DNA from: Culex pipiens pallens
Taxonomy: Eukaryota > Arthropoda > Insecta > Diptera > Culicidae
DNA: 64,000 bases
Direction of reading: 5' to 3'
NCBI RefSeq assembly: GCF_016801865.2
Contig: NC_068938.1
Span: 91,536,221-91,600,220, forward strand
Shown here piece by piece: positions 13,090 through 23,474 of this stretch (its first letter is position 1; each line of letters begins with the position of its first letter). The notes beneath the pieces are model-generated. The model saw nothing but the letters and a program-made list of their open reading frames with translations, did no database searches and had not been told where the DNA came from. The position numbers and the translations under genes are program-made.

Positions 13090-13110
13090 AACACACAGTT
13101 CACACAATTC

Positions 13111-13190
13111 ATCCCATTGAGTGGCTGATATCGGCAAATCACTCGTTTCAAACTCAAGCCATGGGTTCGATTCTCGATAGCAAAACTTTA
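13111..13190 (+). repeat. tRNA-like fragment, possible SINE head
   Basis: Contains a box A-like string (gtggctgatatcgg, from 13121) and, about 40 bases downstream, a box B-like string (GGTTCGATTCT, near 13164). These are spaced like the internal RNA polymerase III promoter of a tRNA-derived SINE. I do not see a foldable complete cloverleaf, so this is not called as a tRNA gene. Confidence 0.35.
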
Positions 13191-15470
13191 TTTTATGATT
13201 TTTTGTTTTGAATGCTCCCCGGAGAATATTGGAAACTCGGTCATCTTGTGGTCATCTATCAGTCCGTGCTCTTTTTCCTCTCGAATTGTGACGCATTATT
13301 TTAGTTCAACTGCTTAAAATGCCATATTGGGTAAAATATTGTAATTTCGAACAATTTCGGAAGATGTATCTCAATTGATATTGAATGAATTTCCTAAATT
13401 GTTGCAATGCAATAAATTATCCATGCAAAAAAAAATATTGTGATGATGAAGTTATTTTTTGTTCCAATATTCAATATAAGTTGTAAACGGTGAGTACACG
13501 AAGCAACTTCTTAAACAACTAAACAAGTCTTGTCTGCAACCAATGGTTATGGGAAATAGTTGATTTATGTGTTTATTCTCACTTTTGAGTTCAATCGGAT
13601 TAAACAGTAGCATTTCTGGTTGCACTATCATTAACTTGTTTTTTTCTATATTAGCGTTGTTTTTTATTTGTTTTATTATGTTTGTATTCACATTAAGGCG
13701 GTCCATTAAAAAAAAACAAGCTCCCACTTATTTTATTTTTGCCTTTTTTTCTTACCATTACCAACTAGGTGAAGTAGGTGGCTTGATTTGTGTATGAAAT
13801 GGTGGAAAGGATGAATATTTTCACTGCACCTTGAAACAACTTTGCTTGTCACAAATTATGTTAAAACAACAGGTTTTGGGTCCTCTAAAACACCAAAAAT
13901 TTGACGATAAAGTTTAAAATCCTTAGCTTTAATATAAAAATTGTTTTAATTAGAAAATCAATTATTTATAAGATATGACATGAAATCAGTAATTACAAAT
14001 TCTCAGTGTTAGTGCTTTCGATGTTTCTTGATGTCTGATTTGTCATAAACTTGTATTGTTGTGCAAATAATGAGTTTATGTAGTTTTTTTTAACCGTGCG
14101 TCTGTGTGGCAACTAACAAATTTCGTGACTAAATTACTACTTTGAACGTATTTATAGCTTAACAAATCCAAAAGCTTAACTAACCCTCAATGCTTCAATT
14201 GTCAGCCCCCCTCACGCGTGTGCTCCGTACAATTCTTCAAGATGTTTATGTTATCCTCATGTTTTACTGAATTTCAGCAAGATAAAAAACAGCATCAGAA
14301 AACACATGAACCTCACCCCATTCAAACTCTAAGTAACTCTACTAATTCAACAACATGCTAGGTATTTACTTGTTCTCAACTGTAAACAGGACCGAATTTG
14401 AGACGTATCGAATGATTGATTTATACAAAAAAATGTTTGTTGTTTTCTTTATTTTACTATTCTCACTAGCTAGATGTTACCCACTTTGATCAGCTTTCAA
14501 CCAGCACTCTGCCGTTACATTCTTCTTCTTTATTTCTAAGTGTAAATTTATTTTAAGCAAATTACACGCGTTTTCTTTAGTTTGATGCAAGAAGTGCCAT
14601 TGTTTGTTTGTTGATGGCGTGTAAAACTAGTGATAGAAGTAAGCAAAATCCAAGCGAACAAACGTCACAAAAATAACGTTTGAAAAATACGATCCCCTCC
14701 TAGAACAAACAAAACAATAGAGAAAAAGACTCAATAGTAAAACCAAACGCAACCAAATACACACACTTGCTCATACCAAGGTTAGTCGAAGTTATCATTT
14801 CTACCTCTTACTTTCGCGATGTGCTCAACGTAAGTTTTGCTTTTATATTTATTATTACACTGTTTCCATTACTATCTATCTCTCTCTCTAACTGTCTTTG
14901 CATTTTTTTATTCTTTATTTTTATCTATTTTATTTATATTTTTCATTACAAATCGCGAATTGGTACTACTTGGTGTATGTATTTGTCTTCAAACTAGGTT
15001 GCTCAACACTGTTTTGTTCCTTAGTTATTTAGTACTGTGCTAGTTGTAAATTTAACTGGACTGCTTCCTACTCATCTGTGGTGTTTAGTTAACTACCTAT
15101 GTTGAATTAATATCTTAATGGTCTTTTGAACAATATCTGAAAGTACAGTAAAGCTTGATTTGACGAATTCAAAGCATTGAGTTTTACTGTATGATAATGA
15201 AAAATTATGTTTTATTTTGAAAAGTTATCTGTTTTACAAAGTTGAGGTGACCTCAACAATAACACGATGTGTTCTGTGTGATATATAAAGCAATTTTAAG
15301 ACTAACATAGATTTAGCGTTTTCAATGTGTTTTTTTACTATCTTTATCTTAATGTGTTTCAAGTTTCATTTGTTTCCGATTTCTTTTAACTAACCACCGT
15401 CACGCAAAACTCTACAGTGCTCGTTCAAATGAAATCACAGGCTAAAAAACGTGCAAATCTGCACTGGTAA
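13191..15470. other. AT-rich intron, nothing firmly recognised
   Basis: Long T-rich intron sequence. Overlapping open frames on both strands around 13452-13797 and 14767-15043 are hydrophobic only because of T-rich codons; they lack GC or codon bias, so I do not call them. Confidence 0.45.
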
Positions 15471-15579
15471 AAATTAAAACATTTTTCAACTAGAATTTGT
15501 TTTTGAATCCAGATTAGGTGTTCCTACCGAATAACTGTCCGCTAAATCTAAATCCGGATTCAGATTTGCTCAAAAAATG

Positions 15580-16560
15580 GTCCCAACTTGCATTTTTTTT
15601 TTCCTAAAATAGCAATAACTCGTGATAGTTGCAAGCAAACCCCTTTTGTTTCTACATCTTTTTTTGTAATAGTCTGTTTTAATTTTGTAGAATATTGTTA
15701 CACTCTAAAAAATAACCCTGGAAAAGTACAAAATAAACAAAATTTTAAAGAGTTTTTTTTGTTCTTAGCAAAGAAATTAACCTTCTATGATTATGCAGAT
15801 TTGAACTAGCTGTTTTTTTCGGAATTTTTAGTACAGTCATCCCACATATTCGGAACAGTTTACAGATCGGCCAATATTCAAAACATAGAAAATCGATAAT
15901 TGAACATAATGATTTGCTTTTACCTTCATGTGAAAGCTTTACTTGTGATCTTTCGATTGATGAATTGACCGGCTGTACATTTTTACGTTTTATATCAAGT
16001 TTTTAAAGAATAACATTAACCCTTGAAATCCACAATTTCCGAACATTTTTTTCTTACGATGTAAACAAACTTTTTTTTTCTCCAGGAGTACATTTTTTTT
16101 ACAAAACAATGACTTCACACACTGCAACCAGTGAAGCTCAAGCTAAGTGATGTTAAATGGTCTGAAAACGTTTTTTTGTGAAAAAATCAGTTAAATTCAG
16201 ATGTTCCACAATTGTGGGAGGCACAATAACATCCCACAATTATGGCACAGACAATGAGATTTTTTGTTCTAAAAAGTACTACTTTTACTAGTGAAATAGC
16301 AAGAGAATGCCCAAATAAAGATCCTAAAAATAGAATAGTCGACAGAAAAGCATGCCATTGACAAATTATCACAAAAGTGTTCCGAGTTTGTGAGTGTTCC
16401 GAATATGTGGGATGACATAAAAGTCCCATTGACTCTAAATTTCCAAATCATCACCCCTCACACGTCTTTTTTTGGATGTGCACTTTTCAAAGAGGTCGGA
16501 CCACCGTTCCGTCACGAGATATAAAAAAAACCTTGGACTCGTGATCAGGGAAAAAATGAA
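15580..16560. mobile_element. Diverged fragment of the GGGTAATTCTCC foldback family, interrupted
   Basis: 15590-15835 matches the arm of the element at 4358-5708 (tcgtgata…tgcaagcaaacccctt, ctctaaaaaataaccctg, tcggaatttttagta). The match resumes at 16417 (ataaaagtccc…, cgtcacgagatat, ggactcgtgatcaggg). The gap is exactly occupied by the MITE at 15836-16416, showing a later insertion. Confidence 0.7.
15836..16416. mobile_element. MITE with GTCATCCCACATATTCGG termini
   Basis: Begins GTCATCCCACATATTCGG and ends with its inverse (CCGAATATGTGGGATGAC), giving inverted repeats of about 21 bp. The 581-bp interior is AT-rich with fragments of a similar internal inverted repeat (ccacaattgtgg, cccacaatt). 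It splits an older foldback fragment. The flanking duplication is not clear. Confidence 0.78.
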
Positions 16561-16854
16561 CATTTGTTGCACATTCTATTTATGAATAAATTTAATTAAA
16601 AGTTTTTTATTAAAAATGGGTACCTTTTTTAATAAAAAAAACTTTTAATTATTTTTATAAAGAAGTGTTGGGAAAAATAATTATATGTATCAAGCATTAA
16701 TTTTTTCAATGTCAATACCCAGAACTATTGCAACTCTATTTCTTTGTTTTAAGATTTTTCTCGATTTCTTTTGTTTGAACTTTGTAATGGAATAACCTCA
16801 AAATCCAAGCTGAAAACCCCAATTTGCGCATTTAACACTGGTAAACTTAAGGGC
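16561..16854. other. AT-rich sequence, nothing recognised
   Basis: AT-rich spacer including a short internal inverted pair (ttaattaaaagttttttatt / aataaaaaaaacttttaatt) near 16590-16650. No gene signal. Confidence 0.4.
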
Positions 16855-17868
16855 GTATTACACTGTAACAAACAAACAAACTCGCAAACAAACAAACTTT
16901 TTGACAGTTTGGCAGTTTGCCTGCTCTGTTTGTTTGCCTACATTTGTTTGCAGAAACATCAGCCTGCATACATTTGGCTTTGTTTGCGAGTTTGCTAGTT
17001 TGGCAAACTGTCAAACGCAAAAAAGTGCGAGTTTGTTTGTTTGTTTGCCATAGTCTAATACAGGCCTGCCCAACGTACGGCCCGCGGGCCGGATCCGGCC
17101 CGTGAAGCCATTTCATCCGGCCCGCGACGCTTTTTCAAAATAGTTCTATGACCGGCTATTAGGGCTGTTAATGAAATATGGAATAAATAAATTGATTGTA
17201 TTCATTAAAAAATAAGCTTGAGATCATATTTTATCATATTATAACAACATGCTTCGTGTTTGAATTTAATTCTTTGAAATTCTAAATCGATATTTTTAAA
17301 CTAAAAATGCAAGAAAACAAAGTTATCAATTTCGTAAAATAGTGAAATTTATGAAAAAACCTGGAAACATTCCAAAAATGTACAAAAAGACACTATATAT
17401 ATTTTTTTTCAGTTTTAACTTTGTTTACTAAAAATTGAAGTTTTTCAATTTTTTGAAATAAATAAGTAATCAAAAACTAATGTATTTTTCCAGAACATCT
17501 TTTTAGTGATCAAGTTTTTTTTTAAAAAAAGCTTAAAAAAGAAAATTATTTATAGGCTGCAAATATTATTAAAAACATTAAAAAATGTCTCAAAATATGT
17601 CAAGAAATTAGGAAGCAAAAAATATGTTTTTTCCATAAAAAAAATGTGTTTACTTTTTCCCGGGCAGCAATCAAATTGCCTAAGAATATTGAATTGACCA
17701 TTGTGGCACCCCCTACAGCGTGGTGCAGACCCGTAATGCTATGCTATGCTATAAAAAATGTGTTTACTTTTTCAACTTTTATCAAATATCAGTTACGGCC
17801 CGCGACTGCTTCAGAAAAATCAGATCTGGCCCACAAGGCCAAAAGGTTGGGCACCCCTGGTCTAATAC
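16855..17868. mobile_element. MITE with GTATTACAC ends and CAAA arrays, interrupted by a hAT element
   Basis: Left end GTATTACACTGTAACAAAC at 16855; right end …AGTCTAATAC at 17868. Inside are mirrored arrays of acaaacaaac / gtttgtttgtt and gtttggcaaactgtc palindromes (16870-17050). The right end is displaced by the 799-bp element at 17061-17859, whose target duplication (GTCTAATA) lies in this MITE's terminus. Confidence 0.68.
17061..17859. mobile_element. hAT-like element (CAGGCCTGCCC ends) with perfect 8-bp TSD
   Basis: Termini CAGGCCTGCCCAAC and GTTGGGCACCCCTG, flanked by GTCTAATA at 17053-17060 and 17860-17867. GC-rich subterminal blocks (ggcccgcgggccggatccggc and ggcccgcgactgctt) are arranged toward each other. 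The 8-bp duplication and CAGG…CCTG ends point to hAT. The interior is AT-rich and has no transposase. Confidence 0.88.
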
Positions 17869-17880
17869 CTCCTTTAGAGT

Positions 17881-18994
17881 ACACTCAACCCCCGATGCAC
17901 AATGGGAAGAAAGGGCCCAAAAATTACCGTAACATGATTTCACGCAAACCACCGATTGCAATACACCAAAAGCTTCGTTTTTGCACCAGGAACAATAATC
18001 CGATGAAAAATCGCACTACACGGACCGGTGGCCGGAGTACAGGCCACCGGAAGATCCGGATTTTTGGAAAAAGTGTCAGATTATTCCAATTGTGAACTGA
18101 TAAACTTTCTTCTACAATAAATAGTCATGCAAAATAATCCTAGAATAATACTAAATACCATAGGAACCAACGGAACCGGTTCCACCGATCTCCGGTGGCC
18201 ACATCCGGTACCGCATTAGGAAACAGTATTAACCAGGCATGCGACATATCAAACTTCTTGATTTTGGATGGAGACATGAGTTATACACTCCCCTTTGAAA
18301 AACATGAAGTTTGATATGTCGCAAGAGCGGTTTCAGGAATTTGTCAAATCTGATCTTCGGATGTGGCCACCGGAGAACCTGGGAACCGGTCACTGGCGGT
18401 AAAAATACATTGTAAGGATACTCTCCATCCAAAATCAAGAAGTTTGATACGTCTCATGACTAGTTTACGCTGTTCCCTAATGCGGTACCGGATGTGGCCA
18501 CCGGAGATAGGTGAAACCGGTTTCGATGGCTCCTATGGTAATTAATATTATTCTAGGATTGTTTTGCGTGACTGTTCATGGTAGAAGAAAGCTTATCAGT
18601 TCACAATTGGAATAATTTGACACTTTTTCCAAAAATCCGGATCATCCGATGGCATGTACTCCGGCCACCGGTCCGTGCAGTGCGATTTTTCGTCGGATTA
18701 TTGTTCCTGGTGCAAAAACAAAGCTTTTGGTGTAAAGCAATCGATGGTTTGCGCGAAATCATGTTGCGGTAATTTTTTGGGCCCTTTTTCCCATTGTGCG
18801 ATGGATGGTCACTTTTTCGTTTGACACTTTTTTAGTTTGTACCCCGTTGGTTGGTCAAAGTCAAACTAAAAAGTGACGAACTGAGAATTTTTACACGGCG
18901 CTCACACACTATCAAAACAAACGTTTTCTAGTATGTGTGAACTCCGTGTAAAAGGGTTGTCAAACTTAAAGTGACCCGTTCGGGGTTTGAGTGT
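17881..18994. mobile_element. Foldback element with ACACTCAA termini, containing a smaller MITE
   Basis: The arms are near-complements: gcacaatgggaagaaagggccc near 17897 is inverted near 18777-18798, and ccggtggccggagtac near 18023 is inverted near 18660. The outer ends are ACACTCAA and …TTTGAGTGT. The right arm is interrupted by 18809-18974 (TCACTTTTT…AAAGTGA), which has its own inverted ends. A central block has three ccggtggccac-type repeats. Non-coding. Confidence 0.72.
18809..18974. mobile_element. Small MITE inside the foldback right arm
   Basis: Ends TCACTTTTTCGTTTGAC and GTCAAACTTAAAGTGA are imperfect inverted repeats. The internal ggtcaaagtcaaactaaaaagtga repeats the terminus. It interrupts the arm symmetry of 17881-18994, so it probably inserted later. 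Boundaries are approximate. Confidence 0.5.
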
Positions 18995-20108
18995 ATTTCA
19001 TTATATTATCTCAACAAAAACTAAAATGAAAGTAACTCAAACAAATCCAGAGCATGCCCTTTTAAAAACCTTTGAATATGACATGAAATTTCATGAAAAC
19101 ATAAAAACAGTATTTTATTTGTTGATATTTTTTTCTTATCGACTGACCCCTCGATCTTTTTGCTTTGTTATTGTTTGTTGACGTTTGTATACTTTTTAAC
19201 TGGGCAACAACTCAGGATTCCAATTTTTTTTTCAATTAAAAAGGTCTAAATTAAGTTGTATAAAACCTTTGATCTTATCGAGGTTTTTTTCAGAGATTGT
19301 CATACTTGATCGTGACTTCTACAGGTAAAACGGTTTCACTTTATATAAAACACACTTTAACATAAGTGGATTTAACTTGAAAACGATACAGTGTATCAAA
19401 ACATTGTGATTTTTGGAGGCAAATTTGATTTTTAATCTAATCAAACCCACACCAAAACATCGCAAACGTTAAATCAGTTAAAATAAACAAATACAAATGT
19501 ATCAAGTGACAGGTTATTTTTGTTATCATTTCGTCGCCGTCGTGCTGACTTGTCGTACGTGCATTTTGGGCCAAATTGAGTCAAGAACGCCATTTTGTGC
19601 AGCTCACAATGCCTCACCTTTTGACCTTCACAGATCCCCAAAAATCGATTTCAATCCTGAGATATTCAATAAAAACCAAAAAAGCTCCTCGAATTTTTGT
19701 CACTTTTCATATGAAAGAAGATTCAATATTATCGTGCTATCTTGACACAGCCTGAAAATTGATGTAAGTGCGACAATTAGCCAAAGGGATTTCTGGTCAA
19801 AACGCGTTTGTCACAGGGACGAGCTCGACTAGCGTAAACATGTTCAATTACAACTCGGGACTCTGGCAACCAAATTCAACCGAACTTTGGGGCAATGCAC
19901 AAAACGGTCAACAAAACAAAACGTGTTTGTTATTGTTTACATTGCGTGCTTTCGTTTTTGTTTATTCAAGGTCAAACATTAAAACGCGTTTTTCTCGGAA
20001 CGTCAAAAAGCAACGTACGACATGATAGCACGACTGGGTCGATTTGTGAAATGATTTCATCAATTGTTATTTTGATGGTCAAAATGGAAAATTGCTATAA
20101 ATTGTAGC
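18995..20108. other. Non-coding, repeat-like sequence
   Basis: AT-rich with a somewhat GC-richer patch near 19540-19990 (gtcgccgtcgtgctgacttg…). Open frames there are short and show no domain. A ~60-bp string just after it (20109-20155) is the diverged inverse of 15520-15580. Confidence 0.4.
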
Positions 20109-20658
20109 CATTTTGAGCAAATCTGGAATCAGATTTGGATTCAGCGAAGCAAACAATCACCTAGAACACAGTCTGTGAAGTAACGAATGCATCAGTTGAG
20201 TTTTACGTGTAACACTTTGTCTGTCTGTAGTTGAGTTGCTCTATCCTCACTTCTAGTTGTTTCTTCCATGCATCAGTATCATCACTATTGTTGTTTAGTT
20301 TTTTTTCCTTCCAGTATCATTTCTATCTACTGTTCTGTTTTTCGTGTAAGAAGTAAATATCCCTTTTCCAAACAGATAATAAGTTGAAATGCCAAGCCAT
20401 TCATTTTACAGTTTATATTGTGAACCAATATACTTAGTATTGACATGATTGAAATCAGTTTAAGAACTTAATTTAAACTATATATATATAAGACACATTC
20501 GTTTGCTTTGTCACCACGACGATAGCAGAGTGCCGTTTCCGGTTTCCTTTGACCACCAATCCCCGCCCCTCTTCCGGAACACCCCAAAACTAACGACCCG
20601 TCTCGATTTGCTTTCTCTTTTCCCGTTCTCTCTCCTGCTCGCTCGCTCGGTAACATAG
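20109..20658 (+). other. Intron 3' end of gene 1
   Basis: 20109-20155 carries gagcaaatctggaatcagatttggattcag, whose inverse lies near 15548-15575. The remainder becomes increasingly pyrimidine-rich toward the acceptor at 20658. No other feature is seen. Confidence 0.5.
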
Positions 20659-20753
20659 GTGGCCTCGTACAGATCCAGGGGATACCGCCCGGCATGGGCA
20701 TGATGTTCCCGGGGCACCCGATGCTGCCGATGTTGCCGCCCCGCTTCCGGTGA
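20659..20753 (+). CDS. Gene 1, terminal coding exon with stop
   Basis: 95 bp after an excellent acceptor (long C/T tract, taacatag). The first two bases complete the Gly codon left by the exon ending at 1069, and the frame then runs 31 codons in the same Met/Pro/Gly-rich style (IPPGMGMMFPGHP, MLPMLPPRFR) to TGA at 20751-20753. Phase match, composition match and splice-site strength are the evidence for joining them. The protein therefore ends in a proline/methionine low-complexity tail. I do not recognise the family. Confidence 0.68.
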
Positions 20754-21680
20754 TCAGCTCAGCAACAAGCGCAGGGGCTGCTTCCCCTGCTGCCACTGGC
20801 GCAACTCCACCATCAACTTCCGACGGTTGTGGCGGGACCGGGAACCACTGCCGGGGCCCTGTTCAACCTGACCCTGGCCACACCGACGGCGTTTGTGTTT
20901 CCCTGATGTGGCGGCGGCGGCGGCAGCGCAGCGGAGATACCCTCCAACGGCAAGCAAGTGGCACTTTATTCTTTTTCTTAAATAATCATCATTATCCTTA
21001 TCACGCGGTAGTCACGAGACAAAGTGTGGTGTGTACTAGAACTTAAGTGTAGGGCCTGCTGGAGCTCTCCGCGTTACGCTTCTGAACAGAATTAGGTGTA
21101 TCGTGTAATGTGAGAGGAATTCTGATAGAAATTATGATATTAGTGGGGTTGGGTGACACAGTTAGGGACGCAACTTTGAAGTGAAGTCATTGGCGCGTGC
21201 ACTCGGCTTCTGGTGAAAGTGTGCGAAGGTCGTTTGTATCATGAATACAATGTTAACGGCTGTAAGATATCTGACACACATGATTTTTTTTACAATTTAA
21301 GTTTTTTTTTGTTGATTTCAATTGACGCTGTGTAAGCATTGGTCCACTAACGGTGTCTTTGTTGTTCTGGCTATCTAAAATTCACTTTTGTTTTGTAATC
21401 AGCATGACATGCTCTCGGTTCACATTTCATTATTACGAAATTCTTTTTTTTTTTGTTCCAATTTCTTCACCTCTTATTGTTGCACTAGAGTAATTCATTA
21501 CTACAAGGATTTGTAGTGTTCAGTAATTTAGGATTACATAATCCTCAATTTCACATTTGAATGAAATTTGCTGTTACATTTGTGTAATTGTAAATTACAA
21601 ATTGTAAATTCGTAATTCGCTATAACGTTTCCAAATAATGATTTCACTCTCATATTTCTTCGGCACAATTTTCAACCATT
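20754..21680 (+). other. Probable gene 1 3' UTR
   Basis: Directly after the stop, 20754-20960 stays GC-rich and trinucleotide-rich (gcggcggcggcggcag). It looks like former coding or conserved UTR sequence with open but featureless frames. From about 20970 it turns AT-rich. I see no canonical AATAAA before about 21927, so the 3' end is unresolved. Around 21485-21620 there are repeated gtaattnnnnaattac palindromic bits. Confidence 0.45.
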
Positions 21681-21682
21681 CT

Positions 21683-21900
21683 CCATTAAGGCTCTGAAAG
21701 GCATCATTCCCGATCGGCCATTTAGCGACTATGTTTGTTTTTAGAAAAACATTCAAATCTTTATTCATAATATTTCAATCAAAAAATGGTTTTCTTTGTG
21801 TTGTTTGCCGAAGCATTTTACAAATAGTGATTATATTTTCATTTCAATTTACTATTTCTGGACCCTGAATTCAGAACTATCATTGACAGTCATTGCCCTA
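21683..21900. repeat. Dispersed repeat (copy inverted at 40945-41170)
   Basis: Phrases aaggctctgaaaggcatcat, cggccatttagcgactatg, ctggaccctgaattcagaac and gacagtcattgccc recur inverted at 40945-41170. About 220 bp, non-coding. Family not recognised. Confidence 0.7.
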
Positions 21901-22389
21901 AATGTGAAAGACATTATGAAAAAACAATGAATAAATGAATAATTGTGATCCACATAATTCTGAAGTCAATTTAAAATTCCGTTCTAAATCTTGTTTAGTT
22001 AAAATTGCTAGTCGCGTCATGCTAAATTGTTTGAAATTTTCTCAAAATGCTGATTTTGGTTTAACACGCATTAAACTAATAAAATTTAGGCTTACTTTTG
22101 TTTTCTTCGGAGCATGAGTAAACAGGGACAAACGCGAGCAATTAAAAGCGAACGGGAAGTTGCGAGAGTTGTTCTCTTGCTCACTATCTTTAGATTTAGC
22201 ATTGAGAGAGTTATTCACAATTTGCTTATTGTTTTAAAATTAAAACGCATAAGTTTTACAAGAACACAAAAAGAGTTTTCGCATTTCGCCAGTAGCCAGT
22301 TCAAGCCCCAAAGATTTTGTGTATGTGTAGATGATCTTTGTTTGGAAAACCAATATAGCCAACTAAAAATTAATAATCCCCCTAACATA
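21901..22389. other. Intergenic gap between genes 1 and 2
   Basis: AT-rich, with AATAAA-like strings near 21927. Open frames here (e.g. 22114-22542) have random composition. This is probably intergenic or upstream promoter DNA. Confidence 0.4.
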
Positions 22390-22602
22390 AGACGTACGTT
22401 GTTGTGTACTCGACAGGTTCTCTTCCACACCCTTCTTCTCTCACCACCACCACCACTCTCTCCCTCCCACTCTACAGCCATTTTGGTCTCTAAATCTAAG
22501 GGAAAGAGAGAGAGAGCGCGAGCGTGCGAGAGCTCAAAGTGAGCGCACCCGACCTCTCACACATCTACAAGCAATATCTACCACCCTTTTTCGATAAGAA
22601 GA
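22390..22602 (+). promoter_or_regulatory. Gene 2 promoter / 5' UTR, GAGA- and CTCTC-rich
   Basis: A dense block of ctctctccctccc, gagagagagagcgcgagcg and gagagctc strings lies within 100 bp of the ATG at 22603. Such GAGA stretches are the binding motif of GAGA-factor-type proteins in insect promoters (family knowledge). The transcription start cannot be fixed from sequence alone. Confidence 0.5.
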
Positions 22603-22632
22603 ATGTCGGCGGCGAGCACATCGCGCGATGGG
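22603..22632 (+). CDS. Gene 2, first coding exon (10 codons; candidate)
   Basis: ATG in a favourable context (aagaATGT) opens MSAASTSRDG and stops at a strong donor, GGG|gtatgt, in phase 0. A short Ala/Ser-rich first coding exon followed by a long intron is common in insect developmental or neural genes. The candidate next exon at 23427 is also phase 0. The alternative is that this is a non-coding 5' exon. No family can be recognised from 10 residues. Confidence 0.42.
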
Positions 22633-23426
22633 GTATGTCACTCAATCTCACCACTCACCCTCTTGTCACTCTCTGTCATCAATATTTAGAAATTATTTAT
22701 TTTGTGTTTTTTTTGTAAAACATTCAGTGTGTTTTACGCGAAATAGTTAATCATTTCGACTAGTGTGTATCTGCCTGGTAGATTATGAAAGTTTTAAAAG
22801 TTTTTCTTATATATGTAATTTGCGAAGAAAAACAAAATGAAAGCTTTTGGGAATATTTTGATTAAGAAAACTGTTGAGGAGAAATGAATGGATAGTTCAA
22901 ACGATTACTACAACTATTATTAACTGTTTGCTCAAATCCTAACCACTCGGTGCCACCAAACTCACATTTTCCTTCGTGTATGTTTGATAGTCTTTTTGAA
23001 ATAAATATTTTTATAAATATTAAAAAAAAAAATAGGAGGCAACACATTCTGGAAGTTCTAAAATTTAGAAAGCATCTGCTTGTACCACGAGTGAAAAAAT
23101 AAATAAAAACAACACACACCTACATAGAACTACATTGACACTACACCAGATACTAACCGATTCTAAGCGATTAAGGAACTCAATTTACGATCCCACATGT
23201 ATAACTAAACAACCAAATAATCTTACATATATATTTATCCCTTAATGTTTCGTTCGAACAGAAATTTGTCGTGTTATAGAAGCGCTCGACAGAGTGTGAG
23301 TCTGAGCCCGAAATTGCACACAAGTGACCGCGAGCGCAATGAACAAGAGTAGGTACACACAACTACACGCATTCATCTTTTCTATATTGTATATGTAATT
23401 ATAACCGTAATGAGCTTAAATATCAG
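22633..23426 (+). other. Gene 2 first intron (candidate)
   Basis: AT-rich, from the donor gtatgtcac to tatcag at 23426. No other feature is supported inside. Confidence 0.35.
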
Positions 23427-23474
23427 ATAATAGTCCGTACGAACCGCCGTTGCAACCCCACCCTCACCGTCAAG
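23427..23474 (+). CDS. Gene 2, candidate 48-bp exon
   Basis: After an acceptor (cttaaatatcag) the 48 bases are GC-rich and open in phase 0 (IIVRTNRRCNPTLTVK), ending at AAG|gtaagc, a near-perfect donor. Phase 0 at both ends fits the exon ending at 22632. The acceptor has a weak pyrimidine tract. A further coding-looking stretch just downstream (about 23600-23690, translating to KTNPIVGRILAIFER before AAAG|gtatga) does not match this phase, so the gene model past here is open. Confidence 0.38.

Larger units (their letters stand above)
1070..20658 (+). other. Gene 1 giant intron (19.6 kb), transposon-filled
   Basis: Bounded by the donor gtaggt at 1070 and the acceptor at 20658, with a long pyrimidine tract (tctctttcccgttctctctcctgctc) just before it. 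Phase 1 at the donor matches the receiving exon. Inside are at least ten transposable elements annotated separately. 1070-2320 is simple AT/CA-rich intron sequence (GT/CA runs near 1520-1760) with no supported feature. Small unrecognised alternative exons inside cannot be excluded. Confidence 0.6.

Noticed and set aside
13111..13190. tRNA gene
   Set aside because: Box A- and box B-like strings are present, but no complete acceptor stem or anticodon arm folds. A SINE fragment is likelier.
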